Positions 26,689-34,516 are shown, counted from the first letter of the stretch. The stretch is DNA of 35,961 nt from an uncultured Alphaproteobacteria bacterium (GCA_944391725.1 CALXUQ010000015.1:1-35961); one strand, 5' to 3'. Numbers and translations are program-made. The notes: a model not told the origin generated them from the sequence alone.

Positions 26689-27234
26689 CTAAAATGCTGT
26701 AATACAACGAACGGAATATTTGGTGCCAGATGCTTGGGTATTTCCACCACCACCGCTAATTACTCCACTGTAAGGATTGAAACAATAGGGCCAAGTGGAG
26801 TTGGCAACATAGCTCTTGTTACCTAGAGTGGTTGCTTTATTTCCGTCAGCTTTGGTTACTTTGCTTAAAATATTGTTCATTGCAGTGTAGTTATCTGTCA
26901 CGGTACCATTAACCTTATATTTGCCCATGCGAATCAACTCAATTCTCTGCGGAAGCTTCCAATCCCCAGCTAGCGTACCTTCAGTATAATATTCCAGACA
27001 ATATACATTGGCATTAAATACATTCATGGTTGTTGTGGGCTCATCTAAAGACATTATGTAGCCAAAGTCTTTATTGGGAGATACCCAATAAACTACACCT
27101 ATGGCTTGCTTGCCTGATTGCATGGTACTAGCAAAAGTCTTATCACTGAAATATATATCGCCAACTTCCGCCGCAGTGGCTCCATGACCACTCCAAAAGG
27201 AAAAAAGTATAATGATAGTGAATATTATTTTCAT
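26689..27234 (-). CDS. Secreted DUF1566-like protein, short form, tandem copy 1
   Basis: A 181-residue protein nearly collinear with the gene at 26133: signal peptide ending near ATAA, then EVGDIYFSDKTFASTMQSGK, AIGVVYWVSPNKDFGYIMSL, GDWKLPQRIELIRMGKYKVN and a Gly-rich loop (SGGGGNTQA), ending RCITAF. The two differ mainly in the signal peptide and in the segment before the C-terminus. They probably arose by tandem duplication and are diverging at the tip of the protein. Stop and next start are 13 bases apart. AAGGAAC precedes the ATG at 27234. The domain call is the same DUF1566/Lcl_C-like inference as for the neighbours. Confidence 0.78.
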   Translation of the reverse strand: MKIIFTIIILFSFWSGHGATAAEVGDIYFSDKTFASTMQSGKQAIGVVYWVSPNKDFGYIMSLDEPTTTMNVFNANVYCLEYYTEGTLAGDWKLPQRIELIRMGKYKVNGTVTDNYTAMNNILSKVTKADGNKATTLGNKSYVANSTWPYCFNPYSGVISGGGGNTQASGTKYSVRCITAF

Positions 27235-27249
27235 GATTAGTTCCTTTCG

Positions 27250-28245
27250 TTAGAATATGGCAACACAGCGAAAATGACCTTTTTGTGCGTTGGATGTTGT
27301 TATCTGGTTGATTTGATGTAAGTCAGCAACATACGGCTGATTACCACTCGGATTATCCGAAGCACTCCAATAGGAAGAACTATAATAAAACGGATATCCG
27401 CTGGTAAGAAGATAAGCATATGAAGTTGCTCCATATACATTAACACATCCTGGCGCCGGATTATAATCAGCACGATACTTATACCAACTACCACTAGATG
27501 AATCTATCAAAGGATACCAATTATTAGCATAGCCGCCAATATTGAGGTAGTTAGTTGGATAAGAAGGACTTGATGTAAAATAATTGTTATAGCTTCCGTT
27601 AGGACAGGTTATACCGCTCACGTCACAATCAACCCAAAGATAAGCATTGCTATCTTTGCATTGTCGAGAATAGTAATAGCTAAAAGATACTCCGAGCGCT
27701 TGAGCTCCGGGAATGGTAGATAACAGCGTGTTTAATGTGGTGAACTGAGTGGAATTATCAATGGTATCGCCATTTTGCATGGTGCTGATTTCACCAATGT
27801 CAGCTAAGTGCCAATCTCCAACTTTAGTACCCTTTGTGGTATAGTTAGCACAATATTTAATGGCAAAATCACGACTTTGTACAGAGGGCTGCTCTAAAGA
27901 CATTATTAGGCCGTGGTTGTTTTGAGCGTTGGGATGAACATAGGTAATAATCCCTATCGCATCTTTGGTCGGATCATAGTAGGTTCCCGTTGAGCCATCA
28001 GAAAAAACCACCTGATTTTGATAAATATTATTTTTGAAGCGAAAATCTTCTCCACCAAAACCTGAAACACAAAACATTTTGCTCTTATCAAATGGGCAGC
28101 GAATTCCGCCTTTGGGACATTCAGACTGAGTATAGCCTAAGGTTTCACAATCGGGAGAAGCCGTGCAGGTGATCTCTTCAGCTAGTGCTGAATAACTCAA
28201 CATTGAAACCGAAGTTAAAAAGCTAAGATAAAGTATTTTTTTCAT
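27250..28245 (-). CDS. Secreted Cys-module plus DUF1566-like protein, long form
   Basis: A 331-residue protein with a signal peptide (about 22 residues, ending ALA). One Cys half-module follows: CTASPDCETLGYTQSECP, then RCPFDKSKMFC. The DUF1566-like domain has NQVVFSDGSTG, AIGIITYVHPNAQNNHGLI, KYCANYTTKGTKVGDWHLAD and an unusually long Tyr/Ser/Asn-rich insert (about residues 190-300) with four to five extra Cys. It ends RCVAIF. The insert is where it differs most from 23133 and 28261, so it is the likely variable or binding face. AAGGAGA precedes the ATG. Third gene of the operon. Confidence 0.78.
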   Translation of the reverse strand: MKKILYLSFLTSVSMLSYSALAEEITCTASPDCETLGYTQSECPKGGIRCPFDKSKMFCVSGFGGEDFRFKNNIYQNQVVFSDGSTGTYYDPTKDAIGIITYVHPNAQNNHGLIMSLEQPSVQSRDFAIKYCANYTTKGTKVGDWHLADIGEISTMQNGDTIDNSTQFTTLNTLLSTIPGAQALGVSFSYYYSRQCKDSNAYLWVDCDVSGITCPNGSYNNYFTSSPSYPTNYLNIGGYANNWYPLIDSSSGSWYKYRADYNPAPGCVNVYGATSYAYLLTSGYPFYYSSSYWSASDNPSGNQPYVADLHQINQITTSNAQKGHFRCVAIF

Positions 28246-28260
28246 ATTCGGTCTCCTTGA

Positions 28261-29085
28261 TTAAAATAAAGCTACACAGCGAAACTGCATTTTCTTAGTG
28301 GCCGCAACCGACGTTAAACCGCTGGAGCTGTTGATACTACTTATGTAAGCATTCGAAGCACTATCCAATGTTTGCCCAGATGAAACAAAATTCGGCGTAA
28401 TAAACCAAGTAGTTACCCTTCTACTATAAAAGAATGTATGACTAGCAAAACTACCTTGCACAGCTTGAGAATTTGAAATATCTATACCACCAGATATCAA
28501 TGAGTTATTATAGTAAAATGAGAAGGAATATTCTAAATCCCCCGCAGTGGGAATGGTTTTAAGAACATCGCGATAGGCTGTATATTCATTGGCATCGTTA
28601 AAGGTATCTCCTGCGCTCATGGTGGAAATCTCGGCTAAATCAGGCAAGTGCCAATCCCCAGCCATAGTCCCGGCAGTAGTATAAGCTGCACAGATTTTTT
28701 GAGCTTCAGACTGATTTTGAATAGTGAATGTTTTTAGCGACATCATCAAGCCGTGCTTTTTACTCTTGGTAGGGTGAACATAGGTCACAATTCCTATCGG
28801 TATTTTATCGCTATTATAAAATTTTCCGGTAGTGCCATCGGCGTAAACAATGTGATAGCGGTTAATTGCATTTGCATAAGAAAAGTTTGAGGATACTCCG
28901 TCGCGGATGCAGAACATTTTGTTGGAATCAAATGGACATTTAATACCTCCCTTGGGACAGTTGGTATTAATATAACCGAGGTCGTCACAGCTCGGTGCAG
29001 CCGTACAAGTAAGCGCTAAAACATCTCGGCAATGAGAAATTAAAACTAAACCGCTTAATATGCTATAATAAATAAATTTGCTCAT
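28261..29085 (-). CDS. Secreted Cys-module plus DUF1566-like protein
   Basis: A 274-residue protein. Signal peptide of about 24 residues (ending near DVLA), then a Cys half-module (CTAAPSCDDLGYINTNCP, then KCPFDSNKMFC). The DUF1566-like domain has HIVYADGTTGKFYNSDKIP, IGIVTYVHPTKSKKHGLMMS, AAYTTAGTMAGDWHLPDLAE and a variable Ser/Tyr-rich segment, ending RCVALF. I start at the ATG at 29085, which has GGAGAAAG upstream; the longer frame to 29112 starts inside the previous gene and would put Arg/Lys residues before the signal peptide. It follows the giant Cys-rich protein by 17 bases, as its relative 23133 follows the other giant protein. Confidence 0.78.
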   Translation of the reverse strand: MSKFIYYSILSGLVLISHCRDVLALTCTAAPSCDDLGYINTNCPKGGIKCPFDSNKMFCIRDGVSSNFSYANAINRYHIVYADGTTGKFYNSDKIPIGIVTYVHPTKSKKHGLMMSLKTFTIQNQSEAQKICAAYTTAGTMAGDWHLPDLAEISTMSAGDTFNDANEYTAYRDVLKTIPTAGDLEYSFSFYYNNSLISGGIDISNSQAVQGSFASHTFFYSRRVTTWFITPNFVSSGQTLDSASNAYISSINSSSGLTSVAATKKMQFRCVALF

Positions 29086-29102
29086 TTTCTTTCTCCTTCT
29101 TC

Positions 29103-30917
29103 TTAGTTGCAAATAACCATACTGGTATCGTAGGGACAGTGCAGAATGTTGGCTCCATCACAGCTTGTTTTGTAGAGATAGTAACCAAGCTCAGCACAGT
29201 CGGTTTCCGGAGTGGTACAATAGTCAACATAATTTATCTCGCAGGCATAGGGGCCAAATGTGCCGGAACAACTGTCGTAATTGCACTTTGCTACCTCCGG
29301 GCAAGATTTGTATTCATATGCATTGGGACAGTCTTTGCATTCTTTATACATAACATCAGTTCCGCTCAAACAACTTTCCGTGGAGGCATAGGCCGGACCT
29401 GAAAGACACTTTTGGTAACCTCGGCAAGGATTGGGGGTAATTTTATATTTTATCACTCCATCAACAATGCAGCGACCGGCTGAGATGTAACCGCTAGGAA
29501 TGCTAAGATAGTGATAGTCATAACAACTGGTGAACCCACCGCAAATCACTTTGTTGACATCGTAGGGACACGGCAAAGTGTTTTGGCCGGAGCACTCGGT
29601 GATATCTTTGTCATAGCCAAGCTCTTCACAAGTTTGGACCGGACGATTGCAATAGTAGGTGTAGCCGGTTTTGCAGCCGACCGGACACTGGGCATCGGAG
29701 CAGGCATCATACTGACAAATGGCACCTTCCGGACAGGTCTTGGTTTCGCAACCGTTGGGACAATATTTGCACGACTTATACCAAAGCTCCGTACCATGCA
29801 GACAGGTATCGTTCTCTGCTCCGGCAGATGGTCCAAAACGACATTTTTGGTAACCGGTGCACTCGGCTTCTTTCAATTTGTAAAATGTATTACCACAACA
29901 GCGGCAAGTTTCAGCTGCTTCATAGCCATTGGGAATTTCTATAGCCTCAAAACCCTCACAAATTCGACAGCAAGTACCATCGTCGGGCAAACAATAGACC
30001 TTGCCATTATCATAAGGACAGAAAACCATGCCGCTACCTTCGCACTGCTCGGGAGTTTGAACATAACCTAACTTGTTGCAATCTGTCTCGGGGGTAACAC
30101 AGAAATATGTCATGTCTACGGCACAGCCGGTAACACAATATCTTTGGGTGCAGTTTTCATATTCGCAAATCGATCCCGCCGGACATTCTTCCAAATCGCA
30201 CCGAGCTTCGCAGCGTTTGCAAACCTTACATTTGGTAACACCAAAAGATACGCAGGTCTCCGAGCCGATTTCGCAGCCGTCTTGACAATCCCAAAAACCT
30301 TCGCAAGCATTGAAATCTCCGGAGGCGGCAATGTATTTGGTGCCATCGCAGCTCTCGCAAGAGGCCACGGCAGTCTTGTCGCCTAACTCTTCTTTGCTGA
30401 TGAAACCGGGGCAAGTATTGCAGCAGTGCCCAAACTCATCAGAAAGAGAACAATGGTCGTTGGGGTCAATTACCCAGCCGGCATCGCAGGTAGAAACATA
30501 GGTCGGGTCTTCGGCCATGCAGGCTTCTTCCATGTTGAGCTTGCATTCTTTGTACATTTCCTCCCCGTTGGGGCATTTATCAAACAGTTCGGTCGGAGGT
30601 TCGCACTCGGTGATGGTGTAGTCGTTGATGGTGCACCAGGCTTTGTTGTTGCATTTGATATAATCGGAATTGTAAGGACAGAACTCAACAATGGAATATT
30701 GATGACAAACACGGTTTTGAAAACTCTCGTAACCTTCGGATTTGCATTTTTCGGCGTCTTGGTTGGTGTTGGGAGTGGCGGTTTTGTCGCCGCAGTCAGG
30801 CAAAAAACAAATGGAACTTTGGGCCGGAAAAGAAAATAAGATAGCAAAAAGTGCTCCAAGCAAGATGCATGGAGAGATGACAAAAAACCTCAAGCGTGTT
30901 TTGAGTAACAAATGCAT
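29103..30917 (-). CDS. Giant secreted cysteine-rich repeat protein, copy 2
   Basis: A 604-residue paralogue of the protein at 24022-25863. The signal peptide is different in its first residues, but from SSICFLPDCGDKTATPNTNQ to CEGFWDCQDGC the two are nearly the same. After that only the Cys framework is shared, with modules such as TDCNKLGY, CPYDNGKVYC, TCCRIC and ETCRCC. A later module has lost part of the pattern (CYDYHYLSIPSGYI replaces a CC-x2-C block). It ends on LGYYLYKTSC ... CPYDTSMVICN. GGAGAAG precedes the ATG at 30917. It is the first gene of the five-gene operon. Surface attachment, matrix or adhesion are open possibilities; I would not choose. Confidence 0.8.
   Translation of the reverse strand: MHLLLKTRLRFFVISPCILLGALFAILFSFPAQSSICFLPDCGDKTATPNTNQDAEKCKSEGYESFQNRVCHQYSIVEFCPYNSDYIKCNNKAWCTINDYTITECEPPTELFDKCPNGEEMYKECKLNMEEACMAEDPTYVSTCDAGWVIDPNDHCSLSDEFGHCCNTCPGFISKEELGDKTAVASCESCDGTKYIAASGDFNACEGFWDCQDGCEIGSETCVSFGVTKCKVCKRCEARCDLEECPAGSICEYENCTQRYCVTGCAVDMTYFCVTPETDCNKLGYVQTPEQCEGSGMVFCPYDNGKVYCLPDDGTCCRICEGFEAIEIPNGYEAAETCRCCGNTFYKLKEAECTGYQKCRFGPSAGAENDTCLHGTELWYKSCKYCPNGCETKTCPEGAICQYDACSDAQCPVGCKTGYTYYCNRPVQTCEELGYDKDITECSGQNTLPCPYDVNKVICGGFTSCYDYHYLSIPSGYISAGRCIVDGVIKYKITPNPCRGYQKCLSGPAYASTESCLSGTDVMYKECKDCPNAYEYKSCPEVAKCNYDSCSGTFGPYACEINYVDYCTTPETDCAELGYYLYKTSCDGANILHCPYDTSMVICN
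30280..30828 (-). repeat. Duplicated coding segment, copy 2
   Basis: Partner of 25226-25774 (offset 5054). About 93% identical by eye over 549 bases with no indel. Confidence 0.85.
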
Positions 30918-30923
30918 TTTTTC

Positions 30924-31070
30924 TTCTCCGATAGTCCATAGACAAAAATACTAAATCATCACATTTTATCCGTAAGTTAGGTTATACGACTCTATTCATT
31001 AGTATATAATAAAATAATTTTCCAAAATTTGCAATAATTAATTAGCTTACCCTAATGTTATTTGTCCAAT
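30924..31070 (-). repeat. 147-bp promoter/leader repeat, copy 2
   Basis: Partner of 25872-26018 (offset 5052), 146 of 147 identical. The repeats are in direct orientation, so recombination between them would remove 5052 bp containing the whole five-gene operon except its promoter. Confidence 0.95.
31006..31034 (-). promoter_or_regulatory. Promoter of the 30917-26133 operon
   Basis: Identical to the other operon promoter: TTGCAA (31029-31034), 17-base spacer, TATTAT (31006-31011) on the minus strand. Confidence 0.65.
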
Positions 31071-31074
31071 CGGT

Positions 31075-31109
31075 AAAAATAAACGCCCCTGCTTTTTTGG
31101 GCAGAGGCG
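31075..31109 (-). terminator. Intrinsic terminator of tsaB
   Basis: On the minus strand CGCCTCTGC (31101-31109) pairs with GCAGGGGCG (31084-31092), one G-U pair in 9, loop of 8, followed by TTTATTTTT. It lies 25 bases after the tsaB stop and just ahead of the 31006-31034 promoter. Confidence 0.88.
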
Positions 31110-31133
31110 CGGCTAAAAAGGAAAATTATGCAA

Positions 31134-31793
31134 CTATTTGAGGCAGACGTCAGGTGCTCTCAAGTATAGTGGTTTGGGGAAATTTAGCTTCTTGTTGAAA
31201 TATTGATCCAAAGCACATTGTGCAACGTTTCTTATATCTACCCCGCTTGGCATCTTAATACTATGCAAACTCAATCCGCTTGGCTGATTCAAAAACCGCT
31301 CGGCACCGTCTCCGGTTATCGAAACCTTTTGACCGCCCTTGAGCATGTTTAAGATATCTTCTCGGCTGCCGGCGGCCGGCTCGGATATCTTCTCTCCTCT
31401 TTCACCAAAGATTTGATAGTAAAAATCTTCGCGCTTGGTTTCAATGATTACTACATTCTTTTTGGCCAGCTCATCTCCGCTAAAGTCCATTAAGTAGGCA
31501 TCAAAAGCCGAAACTCCGGTAACAGCTATCTCCGGACAAGCCAAATTAAAAGCTCGTGCCGCCGAAACACTTGCCCGCACTCCGGTAAATGACCCCGGAC
31601 CATCACAAACCGCAATCAGACCTAAATCGGCAAACTTTATTCGTTCTGCTTCTAACATCTTTTCAATTTCGGGAATGAGGACTTCGGCTTGGCCATAGTC
31701 CATGTGTTGCTCAAAAACCGAAACAAACGCCCTATCTCTTAGCAAAGCTATCGAACATTTGCTTCCGGTGGTATCAAAGGCTAAAGTATACAT
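31134..31793 (-). CDS. tsaB: tRNA t6A biosynthesis protein TsaB (YeaZ)
   Basis: A 219-residue ASKHA-fold protein. The N-terminus MYTLAFDTTGSKCSIAL and the DGPGSFTGVRASVSAARAF block (about residues 65-84) are diagnostic. TsaB pairs with TsaD, with TsaE and TsaC acting in the pathway, to add threonylcarbamoyl to A37 of ANN-decoding tRNAs in the cytoplasm. tsaD and tsaE are not in the window. I choose the ATG at 31793, the usual family start, over a TTG at 31811 in the same frame; GGTGG lies upstream. The gene has its own promoter and terminator. Confidence 0.92.
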   Translation of the reverse strand: MYTLAFDTTGSKCSIALLRDRAFVSVFEQHMDYGQAEVLIPEIEKMLEAERIKFADLGLIAVCDGPGSFTGVRASVSAARAFNLACPEIAVTGVSAFDAYLMDFSGDELAKKNVVIIETKREDFYYQIFGERGEKISEPAAGSREDILNMLKGGQKVSITGDGAERFLNQPSGLSLHSIKMPSGVDIRNVAQCALDQYFNKKLNFPKPLYLRAPDVCLK

Positions 31794-31833
31794 TTTTTCC
31801 ACCAACCTCAAAATTTAAGTTTCTCTAAGCATT

Positions 31834-31862
31834 TTTATATTATAGAATCTGCTAACAAACAA
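31834..31862 (-). promoter_or_regulatory. Sigma70-type promoter of tsaB
   Basis: On the minus strand TTGTTT (31857-31862) and TATAAA (31834-31839) are 17 bases apart, with an alternative TATAAT five bases upstream. Start would be near 31827, about 34 bases before the tsaB ATG. Confidence 0.45.
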
Positions 31863-31888
31863 TCGATTTTTCATTCGGACCGAAAAAA

Positions 31889-33586
31889 ATGTCGCAAAGC
31901 CTTCTTATCGATATGTATTATGCCGCACCGGAACTTTGGTTTGCTCTGGCGGCGCTCTTGGGCTCCTTGATTTGCCTACTCATCAGCTTGGGGTTAAAAC
32001 TCCTTAAGCTCAAGCAGAAAAACTATTTTCTTAATCGGGACCGCGAACGCTATGCCGAAACACTATATGCCTCCAAAGATGGTTATTTTGCTTTTCTTTA
32101 TCCGGACCAAAAAATTAATGACCCCAGACAAAATATTGTTGAACATTGCTCCAGACGCTTGGCGGTGATTATGAACCTCGCGGAAGGTACAAAAGCAAAA
32201 TTTGAAGATATTTTGAAAAATTTTTATAAGGAAGACGCTAAGGTTATTCAGAAATATGTCGAACTCCTTAAAAATGACGGTGTGTCCTTTGAAGATGATT
32301 TTAATCTCAAAAGCAATAATAAGCGGTTGCATTTGTCGGGTCACAAAATTTGCGGCAGCGACGGAAACGTGTATTGTGATATGATTTGGTTTCGGGATGT
32401 TAGCTTGGAGTTTAATCGAATCAGCAATTTGGAAGGAGAAAAACTGCAAATTCAGGCCCAAGTGCAACAGTTTGAGGACCTTATCAATAATATTCCTTAT
32501 CCGGTGTGGCTGCGTGACGAAAACCTTAATCTTAAACTAATTAACCGGCGTTATCTCGATTTTGTGGAACCGCAAAACTTTGAGGAGGTTATTAAACAGG
32601 GAATCGAAATCAATAATGTTAAAGGGGAAAGTGTTTCTAAAAATTTGGCTCTTACCGCCATTGGTGCCAATAAACCCAAAAAAGCATCATCGGCAGTGAT
32701 TGTTAACGGGGAAAGACACTTTATGGAAGTGGTGGAAACTCCTTTCCATTTTGAACAAAATTTGAACCTGATTCGTACGGCCGGCGCCATGATTGATGTG
32801 ACCGAGCTTGATGAACTCAAACGCAATTTGAACCGCCATCAAAACGCGCAACTCGAAATTTTGGGAACGCTGGACACCGCCTTTGCCGTGTTTGATGATA
32901 AATTTCATCTCTCGTTTTATAATCAGGCTTTTGCCGGATTGTGGAAACTCGAAAATTTGTGGCTGGAACAACAGCCGACTTATGCCATGTTTTTGGAAGT
33001 GTTGCGCGAAAAACGCCTGCTTCCCGAAGTGCCCGATTTTATTGCCTTCAAAACCGAAGAACAAAAGGCTTTCAGCTCAATAATTGAACCTAAAAAAGAT
33101 TTTCTTTATCTGCCCGACGGGAGAACCTTCCGCCGTGTGCGCGCGCCTTATCCGGTGGGGGGATTGGTCTTTGCTTTTGAAGATGTATCCGACAACTTGG
33201 CAACCACGCGTGCCTACAACTCCCTACTCTCCGTGCAAAAAGACACTTTGGACAACCTGTTTGACGGAGTGCTGATTTTTGCCTCAAACGGGCGGCTAAA
33301 ACTCTATAACAAAGCTTATCTGAAATTGTGGGATGCGACCGAAGAGGAGCTAGACAAGGAACCAACCTTATTGGATGTTATCGAATCGCAGAAGAAGTTT
33401 TTTGCCAAAGTCGATGACTGGACAAGCTTGAAAAAAGATATTTTGGAACACATTATTGACGTAACCACCAAAAGCTTTGCACTTAAACGCAGCAATAATG
33501 ACAGCGTGGAAGTATTGTCCGCCGCCCTGCCCGATGATTCCATTATGGTAACTTATCGGAAAATTCCGACCGTTTATGAGGATTAG
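31889..33586 (+). CDS. PAS-domain signalling protein lacking a kinase domain
   Basis: A 565-residue protein. One N-terminal membrane helix (about 15-40) is followed by an N-terminal PAS-like region, a second PAS domain (about 190-310, with IPYPVWLRDENLNLKLINRR) and two more (about 315-440 and 440-560, with GTLDTAFAVFDDKFHLSFYN and ETLDNLFDGVLIFASNGRLK with D for E; SVQKDTLDNLFDG is the actual start). This is the sensory half of a common alphaproteobacterial PAS histidine kinase. In those, a DHp and ATPase domain follow the last PAS. Here the frame ends PTVYED and no H-box (ELRTPL) or N/G boxes exist in the next 100 bases. It is either a shortened sensor acting through a partner or a decayed kinase. 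The ribosome site is weak. Confidence 0.8.
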   Translation: MSQSLLIDMYYAAPELWFALAALLGSLICLLISLGLKLLKLKQKNYFLNRDRERYAETLYASKDGYFAFLYPDQKINDPRQNIVEHCSRRLAVIMNLAEGTKAKFEDILKNFYKEDAKVIQKYVELLKNDGVSFEDDFNLKSNNKRLHLSGHKICGSDGNVYCDMIWFRDVSLEFNRISNLEGEKLQIQAQVQQFEDLINNIPYPVWLRDENLNLKLINRRYLDFVEPQNFEEVIKQGIEINNVKGESVSKNLALTAIGANKPKKASSAVIVNGERHFMEVVETPFHFEQNLNLIRTAGAMIDVTELDELKRNLNRHQNAQLEILGTLDTAFAVFDDKFHLSFYNQAFAGLWKLENLWLEQQPTYAMFLEVLREKRLLPEVPDFIAFKTEEQKAFSSIIEPKKDFLYLPDGRTFRRVRAPYPVGGLVFAFEDVSDNLATTRAYNSLLSVQKDTLDNLFDGVLIFASNGRLKLYNKAYLKLWDATEEELDKEPTLLDVIESQKKFFAKVDDWTSLKKDILEHIIDVTTKSFALKRSNNDSVEVLSAALPDDSIMVTYRKIPTVYED

Positions 33587-33611
33587 CGCCTCCTGCTTTG
33601 CCGGCTAATCA

Positions 33612-33640
33612 TTGACAGGAATCGTTTTTTATGCGATGAT
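33612..33640 (+). promoter_or_regulatory. Sigma70-type promoter for the 33701 gene
   Basis: A perfect TTGACA (33612-33617) and GATGAT (33635-33640) are 17 bases apart. Transcription would start near 33647, giving a leader of about 54 bases. Confidence 0.5.
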
Positions 33641-33700
33641 TTTACTGTACCGATGAGGACTTCCTGGCAATAAAAATAATAATAGTGGGTGGAGAATAAT

Positions 33701-34516
33701 ATGAATGACGAATCGTCTAATCCGAATATTGAATGGAAAAAGCCCGGTTTTGATTCAAAGGAACGTCTCACCCTCAAAACTAATGTGCGCAAAGCCGTGG
33801 AATATGAGGCTCAAAACAAAAATAGCGGCTTAAACAAAAACTACACTCCTTCTCCGGCCGAACTGCCTAAGGGTATTAATAAAATTCGTAAAAAAATTAA
33901 AGATGTGTATGATGAAGATGACGATGATGATGATGCTTATCAGATTTATGCACTCCAACCGCTCGATTTTAACGAAAATGACGACTCTCTCTTGAAAGCT
34001 CTGCAAGAAGATGAAAAAAAATTCTTACGTCAAAATGAAGAAATTCAAACCATAAATACACTGCAACAAACCGAACAAAATCAAAAAATTGCCAATGCCG
34101 AAAAAATGGCTAAAGAATCCGGTATGAAAAACGGATTGGATAAAAAAGTCTTGGCCAAGACTTATCAAAACACCGCTATCGGTCAAGATTTAACCTCCGA
34201 GGCCATTAACCGCCAGGTGGCTAAAAATTTCAAATTCAAAAGTGAAAAGATTTCGCCTAAAGATGCTAAAAAACTAATGACCGGGGTGAAACGAATCCAA
34301 CAGGTGGGCGGTGCAGAGGCCGTAAGCGGTTTGAAACTGCAGGAAGTGTTGGAGGCCGGCGATAGTAAGCATGAACATCGCGAGACTATCAAAAAATTGC
34401 TTGAGAAATCCGGTCGAATCGACAGTAAGGGTAAGCCGCTCAAACGCAAAGTCAATGAGCTCCAACTGCAAAATGCGCGTTTGGCTCAAAAATTGGAAGA
34501 AACCTCGCGTTCATAA
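33701..34516 (+). CDS. Charged, partly disordered protein of unknown function
   Basis: A 271-residue soluble protein with no signal peptide or membrane segment. The first 80 residues are polar and likely disordered. An acidic run (DEDDDDDDAYQ) lies near residue 70-80. Residues about 95-150 look helical and Gln/Glu/Lys-rich. The C-terminal half (about 150-270) is basic and helical and ends in a Leu/Gln-rich coiled coil. I recognise no family. The ATG at 33701 has GGTGGAG 6-8 bases upstream; a GTG at 33689 in the same frame overlaps that site. It converges with the J-domain gene with no gap between stops. Confidence 0.7.
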   Translation: MNDESSNPNIEWKKPGFDSKERLTLKTNVRKAVEYEAQNKNSGLNKNYTPSPAELPKGINKIRKKIKDVYDEDDDDDDAYQIYALQPLDFNENDDSLLKALQEDEKKFLRQNEEIQTINTLQQTEQNQKIANAEKMAKESGMKNGLDKKVLAKTYQNTAIGQDLTSEAINRQVAKNFKFKSEKISPKDAKKLMTGVKRIQQVGGAEAVSGLKLQEVLEAGDSKHEHRETIKKLLEKSGRIDSKGKPLKRKVNELQLQNARLAQKLEETSRS

